A DNA stretch of 64,000 nucleotides from Candidatus Nanopelagicales bacterium (GTDB taxonomy: Bacteria > Actinomycetota > Actinomycetes > S36-B12), in contig JAGYJP010000001.1 of assembly GCA_018402075.1 (NCBI GenBank), positions 310,001-374,000 on the forward strand, written 5' to 3'. The notes under the pieces are model-generated. The model was not told where the DNA came from and searched no databases. It saw only the letters and a program-made list of their open reading frames with translations. Numbering within the stretch: position 1 is the stretch's first letter; every line of letters starts with the position of its first letter. Shown here piece after piece: positions 19,616-28,326 of the stretch. A program made the translations under genes and the position numbers.

Positions 19616-20218
19616 TTAAGTATGTATCGATCCGTAGAGACCATTGTCTCTGATGTAGTCAATCACAGTTTGCGGCAGTAGGCCCTGGGCAGAATCTCCC
19701 GATTCAATTCGGTGTCGAATATCAGTACTCGAGACTTCCCAGCCGGGGATGTTAATTCGATGCGCCGGGAAATCAGGGAACTTACTTGAATCGGTCTCTG
19801 GTCGTGAGATAACCACCAGTTCACATTCATTCAGAAGGGCTTCGGGGTCACGCCATGATGCAAATGACACGAAAGCATCTGAACCGAGAATAAAAAACCA
19901 GTCAGCGCTATCGCCGGGAAAATCACGGCAGAATTCCTCTTTGAGTTCGCGAACGGTGTCGATTGAGTAGGTTGCACCCGGACGCTCGATATCTATTGGG
20001 CTGACAATGAGTCGAGAATCCCCATCAACGGCCAATTCCGTCATGCGAAGCCGCTGTTCGGGTGAGGCAAGGGTGGATTCGCGGTGATACGCCACACCGG
20101 CAGGCACGAAAAAAACGTGATCGAGGTCGAGTTGATTGATGGCAGTGTCAGCTGCAGCTATATGGGCAGAATGAATGGGATCAAATGTGCCGCCCAAAAT
20201 GCCAATGCGCTTGTGCAC
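19616..20218 (-). CDS. nadD: Nicotinate-nucleotide adenylyltransferase
   Basis: Transfers AMP to nicotinate mononucleotide in NAD synthesis. The 200-aa protein begins MHKRIGILGGTFDPIHSAH, with the nucleotide-binding GGTFDPIHxxH motif at residues 9-19, and has VSSTDIRHRI (the ISSTxIR motif) near the C-terminus. It is in the expected place between proA and rsfS and probably heads a nadD-rsfS-gpgP unit. Confidence 0.96.
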   Translation of the reverse strand: MHKRIGILGGTFDPIHSAHIAAADTAINQLDLDHVFFVPAGVAYHRESTLASPEQRLRMTELAVDGDSRLIVSPIDIERPGATYSIDTVRELKEEFCRDFPGDSADWFFILGSDAFVSFASWRDPEALLNECELVVISRPETDSSKFPDFPAHRINIPGWEVSSTDIRHRIESGDSAQGLLPQTVIDYIRDNGLYGSIHT

Positions 20219-20236
20219 GTGTAAAAGCAGCCAGAC

Positions 20237-20377
20237 CTAGCGGTCGACGTTGATCATGAGAGTGATCACGAGCAGCACAATAAGGACCCCAAGCCCGACT
20301 GCGCCAAAGATATAGGGGCTGAGAACGCCTTCGCCCTCGGCACTTGCCAAGATACTTGCTGCTGGTGCAAAGTCCAC
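20237..20377 (-). CDS. Small single-pass membrane protein (46 aa), unknown function
   Basis: Too short for standard cut-offs but well supported. A GTG at 20377 follows GGGAGAG at good spacing and opens a 46-codon frame with TAG at 20237. The product has an acidic N-part ending GEGVLSPY, a continuous hydrophobic helix (IFGAVGLGVLIVLLVITLMI) and the short tail NVDR, so it should be a one-span protein with its N-terminus outside. It lies between proA and nadD, 18 bp before nadD. I recall small membrane proteins at this position in other actinobacteria, but no function is known to me. Confidence 0.75.
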   Translation of the reverse strand: MDFAPAASILASAEGEGVLSPYIFGAVGLGVLIVLLVITLMINVDR

Positions 20378-20461
20378 GGTCTCTCCCAAAATCGCGTATC
20401 AATGTATCCGAAGTTTAGTCTATTGATCAGCGCCGCTCCTGATGCACGGCTCCCCCAAGCA

Positions 20462-21727
20462 CTACTCCCGAATGTGCCCGGATCCAGTGACAATAAATGT
20501 GGACGTGGTGAGTTCGGTCAGCGCCATGGGCCCTCGAGCGTGAAGTTTTTGGGTGGAAATCCCGATTTCAGCACCGAAACCAAACTCACCACCATCGGTA
20601 AATCGAGTGGAGGCATTCACCATGACAGCGGCCGAATCCATTGAGGCCGTAAATTGAGCGATGGCGGCTGCATTATTGGAAACAATGGCTTCAGTGTGAC
20701 CTGAAGTCCACTTCAGTATGTGCTCAATGGCTGCGTCAAGGTCCTGGACAACCCCAGCAGCGATATCCATAGAGTAGTACTCGGCGGCCCAGTCCTCATC
20801 CGTCACCGGTTCCCACGCTGTATCCGCCTTATGAGCGTACTCGGCCATGGTCAGATCCGCATGCACGGTAACTTCGCGCTCCTTGAACTCTTTGAGCAGA
20901 CGAGGAAGGAATCTGTCAGCGATGTCCTTGTGCACGAGCAAAGTTTCAGCCGCATTGCACACACTCACACGTTGGGTTTTGCTATTCATCACAATGTTCA
21001 CAGCCATATCGATATCTGCATCTTTGTCCACATACACGTGACAATTCCCCACACCAGTTTCAATAACCGGAACAAGTGAGTTGTTCACAACATTGTTAAT
21101 TAACGAGGCCCCACCTCGAGGAATCAGGACATCGACCAACCCGCGGGCCTGCATTAGTTCCGTAACAGAATCGTGAGTGGTACCAGGAACAATCGCGATA
21201 GCGTCAGTGGTGATTCCGACATCGGTGAGGGCCTTACGCATGACATCGACCAATGCGATGTTCGTATGTAAAGCACTCGAGGAACCGCGCAAAAGTGCGG
21301 CGTTGCCGCTCTTGACGCATAAGCCGGCAGCATCGACGGTGACATTAGGACGAGCTTCATAGATCATGCCAACAACTCCGAGCGGAACACGAATTTGTCG
21401 CACCTGCAATCCATTAGGCAGTGTGTATCCACGAATTACTTCGCCCACGGGATCAGGCAAGGCAGCGACATCAATGAGGGAATCGGCAAGGGCATCGATT
21501 CTCGGGGCATCGAGAGTTAGCCGGTCAATGAGTGCGGCCGATGTGCCATCGGCTGTCGCCGCCTCCACGTCTTTTGCGTTCTCTTGCGAAATGAATGCTT
21601 TCTCCGCCTTTAGACGCTGGGCGATGGCACGCAGCGCTTCATCTTTTTGATCTCGAGTAAGAAGCCTTAGTTCTCGGGCAGCATGCCGGGCCCGTTCAGC
21701 CACTTCGCGAACTGTGTCCATACTCAC
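20462..21727 (-). CDS. proA: Glutamate-5-semialdehyde dehydrogenase (gamma-glutamyl phosphate reductase)
   Basis: Second enzyme of proline synthesis; it reduces gamma-glutamyl phosphate with NADPH. The 421-aa protein has the catalytic Cys in [15 protein letters not shown], the nucleotide-binding part [34 protein letters not shown] and a C-terminal [19 protein letters not shown] at 21727 follows AAGGAG by six bases; the ATG two codons later (21721) is an alternative. proB lies 49 bp upstream on the same strand, so the two pathway genes probably share a transcript. Confidence 0.97.
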   Translation of the reverse strand: MSMDTVREVAERARHAARELRLLTRDQKDEALRAIAQRLKAEKAFISQENAKDVEAATADGTSAALIDRLTLDAPRIDALADSLIDVAALPDPVGEVIRGYTLPNGLQVRQIRVPLGVVGMIYEARPNVTVDAAGLCVKSGNAALLRGSSSALHTNIALVDVMRKALTDVGITTDAIAIVPGTTHDSVTELMQARGLVDVLIPRGGASLINNVVNNSLVPVIETGVGNCHVYVDKDADIDMAVNIVMNSKTQRVSVCNAAETLLVHKDIADRFLPRLLKEFKEREVTVHADLTMAEYAHKADTAWEPVTDEDWAAEYYSMDIAAGVVQDLDAAIEHILKWTSGHTEAIVSNNAAAIAQFTASMDSAAVMVNASTRFTDGGEFGFGAEIGISTQKLHARGPMALTELTTSTFIVTGSGHIRE

Positions 21728-21776
21728 TACTCACTCCTTATTCAACCCGAGATTGACAAGGGTATTCGGTTTGCAC

Positions 21777-22892
21777 CTAATGTTCCAAGACAACTAAATC
21801 ATCGCGGTGAATAACCTCTCGCTCACTGGCCAATTCATGGGTCTTGCGCCCCATGATCTCCGGGATTTCTGCTGAGTCATAGGTGACCAAACCCCGAGCA
21901 AAGGCAACTCCATCGGGGCCGCAGATGTCGATCGGGTCTCCGGCGAGAAATGTCCCGCTCACCGCGGTAATTCCTGCGGGGAGTAGCGAAAGACGACGAA
22001 CAGCCAGCGCCTGGACCGCACCGGCATCAACGGTGACGGATCCATTAGGTGTTGTCGCGTGTTCCAGCCACAGTAGGCGCAGGGATGAACGTTTACCAGT
22101 GGGAGCAAAAGCGGTTCCGGTATCAGCCGTTGTGAGAGCCTGATGCATATTGGTGGTAGCGGCAAGCAATGTAGGAACACCAGCAGCAGAAGCAATCCGA
22201 GCCGCTTGTACCTTGGTGGCCATTCCGCCACTGCCAATACCTTCTGCCCCGATTCCACCGATTCGCATGGATGCCAACTCCGAGTGGTGAGTGACCTCAG
22301 GAACGTGGACTGATTCGGGTAAGTGGGGAGGCCCGTCATAGAGACCGTCAACATCGGATAACAGAATCAGCGCTTGGGCCCCAATAACGTGGGCCACGAG
22401 AGCAGCGAGGCGGTCGTTGTCCCCCAGCCGGATTTCATCGGTAGCAACGGTGTCATTTTCATTGACAATCGGCAACACCTGAAGATCCAAAAGGCGATTA
22501 AACGTCTGTTGAGCGTTGCGATAATGGCTACGGCGGGTGACATCGTCAGAGGTCAGCAATACTTGACCCACCGTGATTCCATGGAGTGCAAACTCCGCCG
22601 TATATGCCGCCAGCAGGATTCCCTGTCCCACACTTGCGGCAGCTTGTTGGGTGGCAAGATCCTTGGGTCGTTTAGTCAATCCGAGTGCGGGCATTCCGGT
22701 GGAAATGGCACCGCTACTGACAACTACCACCTGGTGACCGCGTGCCCTGCGCTCTGCGACCGCCGCAGCCAGAACTTTGACGGCATCTAACTTCAGACCG
22801 CCCTCACGCGAAGACAACGAAGATGATCCAATTTTTACGACAACGCGCTGCGCGTGCTGCACCGACTCACGGGTTGATAATCGCTCAGACAT
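21777..22892 (-). CDS. proB: Glutamate 5-kinase with PUA domain
   Basis: First, feedback-regulated enzyme of proline synthesis. The amino-acid kinase domain (residues about 12-255) has VVKIGSSSLSS, VVSSGAISTGMPALGL, NENDTVATDEIRLGDNDRLA and GGMATKVQAARIA. A C-terminal PUA domain follows (about 275-365). It is 371 aa, usual for actinobacterial ProB. Its start overlaps the obgE stop by one base (TAATG), so translation is likely coupled. Confidence 0.97.
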   Translation of the reverse strand: MSERLSTRESVQHAQRVVVKIGSSSLSSREGGLKLDAVKVLAAAVAERRARGHQVVVVSSGAISTGMPALGLTKRPKDLATQQAAASVGQGILLAAYTAEFALHGITVGQVLLTSDDVTRRSHYRNAQQTFNRLLDLQVLPIVNENDTVATDEIRLGDNDRLAALVAHVIGAQALILLSDVDGLYDGPPHLPESVHVPEVTHHSELASMRIGGIGAEGIGSGGMATKVQAARIASAAGVPTLLAATTNMHQALTTADTGTAFAPTGKRSSLRLLWLEHATTPNGSVTVDAGAVQALAVRRLSLLPAGITAVSGTFLAGDPIDICGPDGVAFARGLVTYDSAEIPEIMGRKTHELASEREVIHRDDLVVLEH

Positions 22893-24253
22893 TAGGCAAG
22901 ATTCTCCGGTCGAACTTCAAGACGTGAATCACTTCCTCGCGGACCCTGATTTGCTTCGCCGACCGACGGGAACCAGTCGAAAACAACTGCATTTTCCTGA
23001 GGACCAATCATGACGGTGGAACCTGGCATGGCACCAGCCTTCATGAGTTCTTCTTCCACCCCAAGTCGAGCAAGGCGATCGGCAAGGTAACCCACTGCTT
23101 CATCATTTCCGAAATCTGTTTGACGAATCCACCGCTCGGGGCGTTGCCCGCGCACACGGAACCCATCAGGTTCTTTGATAACGGTGAACCCGGAGTCATC
23201 GACAGCCTTGGGCGAGATCACAATCCGCGGTATTTCAATAGCTGCCTCGATTGCCCGTTTCGCTTCCACTTTTTCAGCAATAGCAAAGCTGAGTGGTCGC
23301 AAACCCTCGCGCGAAACAGCTGAAATTTCAAATACGGGATAGCCGCGCTCTTCAATCATGGGTTTCACCATGTCGGCTAGGTCTCTCGCTTCAGGAACAT
23401 CGATCTTATTCAAGGCAACAATTCGCGGGCGATCGTCAAGGCCACCGTACTGCCGAAGTTCTGATTCAATAATGTCAAGATCGGTAATGGGGTCTCGATT
23501 GGGTTCCAAGGTGGCGCAATCAAGAACATGCACAATGACACTGCACCTCTCCACATGGCGTAGGAAATCAAGCCCCAAGCCTTTGCCTTGACTTGCTCCG
23601 GGAATGAGCCCGGGGACATCAGCCATGGTGTAGACGACATCGCCCGCGGTCACAACACCGAGGTTCGGCACCAAAGTGGTAAACGGATAGTCAGCGATCT
23701 TGGGTCGGGCAGCACTCATGGCAGCGATCACACTGGACTTCCCCGCACTCGGAAACCCCACGAGAGCAGCGTCGGCGACCGTCTTAAGCTCGAGGAACAC
23801 TTCGCTGTGGGTACCTGGCTCACCAAAAAGAGCAAAACCTGGGGCCTTGCGTCGCGGTGACGCAAGTGCGGCATTGCCCAATCCCCCACGTCCACCTCGA
23901 GCGATAACAAATGAGTCGCCTGGCGCAATGAGATCAGATAGCACCTCACCGGTGAGGTCACGGATCACAGTTCCAGATGGCACCCGCAAAATTACATCTT
24001 CGGCATTAGCTCCATGTCGATTGGAGCCTTGACCTGGCTTGCCATTAGCAGCGGTTCGATGAGGGCTGTGATGAAACTCCAAGAGGGTGGTCACCTGCGG
24101 GTCAACAACGGCAATAACATCGCCGCCCCGACCACCGTTGCCACCATCAGGACCACCGAGGGGTTTGAATTTCTCGCGCATCACAGAGGCACACCCATGA
24201 CCCCCGTTGCCGCCCTGCGCATGAATCGCTGTTTGGTCAATGAACGTTGCCAT
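22892..24253 (-). CDS. obgE: GTPase Obg (CgtA)
   Basis: Ribosome-associated GTPase for 50S maturation and stress response. The 453-aa protein has the glycine-rich Obg fold at the N-terminus ([27 protein letters not shown]), the G domain with [31 protein letters not shown] and NKIDVPEA, and the C-terminal Obg domain ([18 protein letters not shown]). It follows rplU-rpmA, the near-universal order. The hairpin at 24308-24339 separates it from rpmA, so it may be only partly co-transcribed with the ribosomal protein genes. Confidence 0.97.
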   Translation of the reverse strand: MATFIDQTAIHAQGGNGGHGCASVMREKFKPLGGPDGGNGGRGGDVIAVVDPQVTTLLEFHHSPHRTAANGKPGQGSNRHGANAEDVILRVPSGTVIRDLTGEVLSDLIAPGDSFVIARGGRGGLGNAALASPRRKAPGFALFGEPGTHSEVFLELKTVADAALVGFPSAGKSSVIAAMSAARPKIADYPFTTLVPNLGVVTAGDVVYTMADVPGLIPGASQGKGLGLDFLRHVERCSVIVHVLDCATLEPNRDPITDLDIIESELRQYGGLDDRPRIVALNKIDVPEARDLADMVKPMIEERGYPVFEISAVSREGLRPLSFAIAEKVEAKRAIEAAIEIPRIVISPKAVDDSGFTVIKEPDGFRVRGQRPERWIRQTDFGNDEAVGYLADRLARLGVEEELMKAGAMPGSTVMIGPQENAVVFDWFPSVGEANQGPRGSDSRLEVRPENLA

Positions 24254-24285
24254 GATGAACCTCCCTTCTACCTACAGTTGTACGG

Positions 24286-24313
24286 AACATATAAGAAAGA
24301 ACATATAAGAAAG
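24286..24313. repeat. Two tandem 14-bp repeats at the rpmA-obgE terminator
   Basis: AACATATAAGAAAG occurs twice in direct succession. The second copy runs into the left arm of the adjacent hairpin. On the minus strand it places short pyrimidine tracts (CTTTCTTATATGTT) after the hairpin. Confidence 0.85.
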
Positions 24314-24339
24314 GCGGGCCCCAAGGGACCCGCCTTTCT
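24308..24339 (-). terminator. Hairpin between rpmA and obgE
   Basis: An 11-bp perfect stem, AGAAAGGCGGG and its complement CCCGCCTTTCT, surrounds a 10-base loop. In the minus direction it is followed by TTATATGTTCTTTCTT, a pyrimidine-rich but imperfect T-tract. It probably ends or attenuates the rplU-rpmA transcript ahead of obgE. Confidence 0.75.
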
Positions 24340-24361
24340 ATGAAGCCATGTGGTGAAGTTT

Positions 24362-24616
24362 TTAGACTCCAGCAACAATGTTGACAACACGGCGGCCGCG
24401 GGCGGTGCCGAACTCCACAACACCAGGTTGCAAAGCGAAGAGGGTGTCGTCTTTGCCGCGGCCAACATTGGCACCCGGGTGAAAGTGGGTTCCGCGCTGA
24501 CGAACAATGATTTCGCCTGCATTGACTGTTTGGCCGCCGAAACGCTTCACACCAAGACGCTGGGCATTACTGTCGCGACCGTTGCGAGTACTGGATGCAC
24601 CTTTTTTATGAGCCAT
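24362..24616 (-). CDS. rpmA: 50S ribosomal protein L27
   Basis: The 84-aa basic protein begins [20 protein letters not shown], the L27 signature, and continues [20 protein letters not shown] and [14 protein letters not shown]. Its N-terminal tail reaches toward the peptidyl transferase centre. It lies 3 bp after rplU. There is no N-terminal extension of the Firmicutes cleaved type. Confidence 0.98.
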   Translation of the reverse strand: MAHKKGASSTRNGRDSNAQRLGVKRFGGQTVNAGEIIVRQRGTHFHPGANVGRGKDDTLFALQPGVVEFGTARGRRVVNIVAGV

Positions 24617-24619
24617 GAT

Positions 24620-24937
24620 TCACTTCCCTGCCGCAATATTGGTTACCTTGACCGCGGTCAGTTCGGATCGGTGTCCCTGACGGCGACGGTAGCCGGTCTT
24701 GTTCTTGTACTTGAGAATATCTATTTTCTCGCCCCGACGGTGATCAATGATCTCGGCGGTAACGGTGACTTTGGCTAGTGCAGCTGAATCGCTGGTTACT
24801 TTGCCATCTTCAACGAGGAGCACTGCTGGGAGAGCAAATGTGGAACCAGGCTCGCCGGGAACCCGGTCAAGCACCACGAGGTCACCTACTGAGACCTTCT
24901 CTTGCCGTCCGCCGGCTTTAACAATGGCGTACACCAC
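24620..24937 (-). CDS. rplU: 50S ribosomal protein L21
   Basis: The 105-aa protein begins MVYAIVKAGGRQEKVSVGDL and has KYKNKTGYRRRQGHRSELT at the C-terminal RNA-binding part, typical for L21. It is the first gene of the rplU-rpmA-obgE order. The 134-bp gap to rne upstream must contain its promoter; I see no clear regulatory RNA there. Confidence 0.98.
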   Translation of the reverse strand: MVYAIVKAGGRQEKVSVGDLVVLDRVPGEPGSTFALPAVLLVEDGKVTSDSAALAKVTVTAEIIDHRRGEKIDILKYKNKTGYRRRQGHRSELTAVKVTNIAAGK

Positions 24938-25071
24938 AAACTCCTGTCAGTTACGAACTTTCACTCACGTACTTGTTCACACGTAGCGAGATCTTGCTGG
25001 GTCTAGTTTTGGGGGGGATCACATTGCCTCCACTCCGAAGACGAAAGCATACGGTGCCCCTAGAACGTTGG

Positions 25072-27357
25072 CTACACCGCCTCAGGGGTTACCGACCCGG
25101 CCACGACTTCCTCGACGGAATCCACCCCTGGTCCCCCATCAGATTCGTCACTCGAGGCCTCTGGCTTCTCCGGGTCATCGGTGGCGCTCTGCCCCAAGGC
25201 CCGAGCTGCCACCATGGCGGGGTCCACGGCATTTGCCGGACGCCGGTAACGGACCGGAGGCTCGTGATGGGAGTGCTGGTCAGAACCTGGGTCGGTGGTG
25301 AGGGACACCTTGATGCCCCGCCCATTGCAAGCCTCGCAATTTTCCGAGAAAGACTCAATCAGGCCGGAGCCAATGCGTTTGCGGGTCATTTGGACAAGGC
25401 CGAGTGATGTGACTTCAGCAACCTGATGCTTGGTGCGGTCTCGACCCAAACACTCGATCAGCCGACGCAAGACTTGGTCGCGATTGCTCTCCAAAACCAT
25501 GTCAATGAAGTCGACCACAATAATTCCGCCGATATCACGCAAGCGAAGTTGGCGAACAATTTCCTCTGCCGCTTCTAAATTGTTCTTAGTCACGGTCTGC
25601 TCAAGATTTCCACCTTGACCCGTGAATTTTCCGGTGTTCACATCAACAACCGTCATGGCCTCGGTACGATCAATAACAAGTGAGCCACCAGAGGGCAAAT
25701 ACACCTTTCGATCAAGTGCCTTCAAAAGTTGTTCATCAACTCGCAATTCAGCGAAAAGGTCCTTCTTATCGACCCAATGCTCAAGCCGATCGAGTAGGTC
25801 AGGAGCAACAGCACTGATGTATGCATCGACCGTTGTCCATGCGATATCGCCAGACACGATCATCTTATTGACATCTTCATTGAAGATGTCGCGCACAACT
25901 TTGATAGCGATATCTGGTTCTGCGTATAGCAATGCTGGTGGAGTTGCACCCTTACCACCTTGCTCAATGTCCTCCCACAGTGCAGTAAGACGTTGAACAT
26001 CTTGTTCAAGGGCATCTTCAGCAGCGCCCTCTGCCGCGGTGCGCACAATCACACCCGCGTTCTCCGGCATCACGCGTCGAAGAACTTCCTTCAGGCGATT
26101 GCGTTCACCTTCGGGAAGTTTTCTGCTAATGCCGGTCATGGAACCATCGGGGACATAGACCAAGAACCGGCCTGGAAGCGAGATCTGGCTGGTAAGGCGA
26201 GCACCTTTTTGTCCAACGGGATCCTTGGTCACCTGAACCAAGACGGGGTCACCAGGTTGCAACGCTAACTCGATTCGTTTTTGCTGGCCTTCAAGTCCGG
26301 CAGCATCCCAATTGACTTCACCGGCGTACAGGACAGCATTACGGCCTTTGCCAATATCAACAAAGGCGGCTTCCATGCTGGGAAGAACATTTTGCACCCG
26401 ACCGATATAGACGTTACCGACCATGGATGTTGCCGAACCTCGAGTCACATAGTGCTCCACGAGGACACCGTCTTCAAGTACGGCAATCTGGGTACGGTCA
26501 CCCAGTTGACGAATAGCCATCACGCGTTCGACCGATTCACGACGAGCGAGAAACTCTGCTTCGGTCAAAATAGGAGCGCGGCGACGCCCTTGATCACGCC
26601 CGTCCTTACGGCGTTGCTTTTTTGCCTCTAGGCGGGTTGAGCCCTTGAATTCTTCGTTCTTCCGACGAGGTTCACGAACTCGCACAACCGTATTGGGGTC
26701 ATCTGTGTCAGACTCGTCTGCCTGACCTGCGCGACGACGCCTGCGACGCCGCTTCGTGCTCCCCGCATCTCCATCAGCGGGGTCCGATGAATCTGATGAA
26801 TCGGCATCGGCTACGTCGGTGTCCTCTGAATCTGATTCCTGCAGATCCTCAGAGATTTCGGAATCGCCTGCTAAATCATCGGCGCCATCTGTGGAGGTCC
26901 CATCAGCTTTGCGCCTGCGACCGCGGCCGCCCCGGCGGCGACGCTTATTTTTCGTGGCTTCGTCTTCGGAACTATCACCGTCAGCGGGATCGGAATCCGT
27001 GGTGACAGCCTCGGTCTCCACTAGTTCGGGAGCAACTGACTTGGAAGCTTTTTTTACCTTGCCTTTGCCCTTTACGGGCGCGCTAATTTTCACCGGCTCT
27101 GCGGCAACCTGGAAAAGTGGTGTTGTCGCCTTAGCTATTGGCTTCGATTTCTCCACCGAGGTATCAGTCTTGGTAGCAGTTAAATCCTCTGACGGTGTCA
27201 CCTTCTTGGTGGCTTTTTTTAACGCCTTCTTGGGCAACTTCTTCGCGGTGGTGGATTTCTCCACCGCAATAATGGGAATTTCTTCGGTTGCTGGTCCAGC
27301 TGGGCGGGAAACCGCCCGCCGACGTGGTTTTTTCATTTCTTCGGTGTTCTCGACCAT
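25072..27357 (-). CDS. rne: Ribonuclease E/G
   Basis: Endoribonuclease of RNA processing and decay. The 761-aa protein has a long charged, low-complexity N-terminal arm (about residues 1-270, Lys-rich then acidic, with RRRRRR runs), an S1 domain (MVGNVYIGRVQNVLPSMEAA), and the catalytic DNase-I-like domain with IDRTEAMTVVDVNTGKFTG near residues 555-570. The zinc-link sequence CEACNGRG is near residue 674. The N-terminal rather than C-terminal disordered extension is characteristic of actinobacterial RNase E. AAGGAG lies eight bases before the ATG. The 180-bp gap upstream holds a modest hairpin around GGGTGTCACCC (27415-27425). Confidence 0.96.
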   Translation of the reverse strand: MVENTEEMKKPRRRAVSRPAGPATEEIPIIAVEKSTTAKKLPKKALKKATKKVTPSEDLTATKTDTSVEKSKPIAKATTPLFQVAAEPVKISAPVKGKGKVKKASKSVAPELVETEAVTTDSDPADGDSSEDEATKNKRRRRGGRGRRRKADGTSTDGADDLAGDSEISEDLQESDSEDTDVADADSSDSSDPADGDAGSTKRRRRRRRAGQADESDTDDPNTVVRVREPRRKNEEFKGSTRLEAKKQRRKDGRDQGRRRAPILTEAEFLARRESVERVMAIRQLGDRTQIAVLEDGVLVEHYVTRGSATSMVGNVYIGRVQNVLPSMEAAFVDIGKGRNAVLYAGEVNWDAAGLEGQQKRIELALQPGDPVLVQVTKDPVGQKGARLTSQISLPGRFLVYVPDGSMTGISRKLPEGERNRLKEVLRRVMPENAGVIVRTAAEGAAEDALEQDVQRLTALWEDIEQGGKGATPPALLYAEPDIAIKVVRDIFNEDVNKMIVSGDIAWTTVDAYISAVAPDLLDRLEHWVDKKDLFAELRVDEQLLKALDRKVYLPSGGSLVIDRTEAMTVVDVNTGKFTGQGGNLEQTVTKNNLEAAEEIVRQLRLRDIGGIIVVDFIDMVLESNRDQVLRRLIECLGRDRTKHQVAEVTSLGLVQMTRKRIGSGLIESFSENCEACNGRGIKVSLTTDPGSDQHSHHEPPVRYRRPANAVDPAMVAARALGQSATDDPEKPEASSDESDGGPGVDSVEEVVAGSVTPEAV

Positions 27358-27537
27358 GGTGGTCGCTCCTTAAGGTATGTGGACAACCCACACACAGGTC
27401 CGTGGAGTAATTCAGGGTGTCACCCCGACTACTTCAAGCTTCTCGGTCTGTCATCAAGGTTCGCGCGTCGTGTGCGCAGCGACTTCCTTGACAACCACAT
27501 GATGGTGGGCCGCCACGGGGTCCACCGGGTGGTGGTC

Positions 27538-28326
27538 CTATGCGAGTACTCGATCAGGATCAAATGGATCCCCGATCGGGTTGCTCACTTCTTCGCGTGG
27601 GTTGAGCGGACCCTGTGCCAGGCGAGTCACCCGAACGGGCTTCTGCGGCACCAGTCCACCCACTTGCTTCAGTGCGGCTAGTACATCATCGGGTCGAACC
27701 GACGGAGTTAGGTGTCGGACAACCATCAGGAGTATGACACATCCATCAGGATCCGAGGCGTTCGACTCCAGTCCCTTCACCCTCAGGCTCACAATGGCTC
27801 CCCTAGCATCGAATACCCGCTTACCCGATTTCGTGAGGCGTTCGACCAGTACTTCTGCGGCTCCCATGAGGGAATCGATTGCCCGCTGAACATCCTCGGG
27901 TGGGGCAGTAATTTCCGCCTGCCACAGGCTGGCTTCGAGACGAGAGGCAAAATCTGACCCAAGGGCTTGGACGACCTCGACAATATCCAGCCCGGGAGGA
28001 AGTGCCGAATCGAGTTCCCGCCGGATAACCTCAGGGTCGCATATTTCCGTTACCCCTATTTCCACATACTCCGCCTCACTTGCCACACCTGTGGGGGCAG
28101 AATTCGAGTAGGAGATCTTGGGATGGGGTGAAAAGCCAGCACTGTAGGCAATGGGGACATTGGCCCGCCGAAGAGCCCTTTCCAGTGCCCGCTGAAAATC
28201 ACGGTGACTGGAAAACCTCAGGCGCCCCCGTTTGGCGTATCGCAACCGAAATTTCTGAATTGTCGGGGCGAGGTCTCGCTCAGGGGGGCGATTTTTGGCT
28301 CCTTGATTTTTCTGTACTCGAGTCAC
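27538..28326 (-). CDS. TIGR03936/DUF2344 family protein
   Basis: The 262-aa protein has the family start FRLRYAKRGRLRFSSHRDFQ and RALRRANVPIAYSAGFSPHP. It is almost always encoded next to, or fused with, the radical SAM protein upstream; the function of the pair is not established to my knowledge. Its start overlaps the radical SAM stop by four bases (ATGA), a sign of coupled translation. The pair lies between the rod-shape genes and rne, as in Streptomyces. Confidence 0.9.
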   Translation of the reverse strand: MTRVQKNQGAKNRPPERDLAPTIQKFRLRYAKRGRLRFSSHRDFQRALERALRRANVPIAYSAGFSPHPKISYSNSAPTGVASEAEYVEIGVTEICDPEVIRRELDSALPPGLDIVEVVQALGSDFASRLEASLWQAEITAPPEDVQRAIDSLMGAAEVLVERLTKSGKRVFDARGAIVSLRVKGLESNASDPDGCVILLMVVRHLTPSVRPDDVLAALKQVGGLVPQKPVRVTRLAQGPLNPREEVSNPIGDPFDPDRVLA

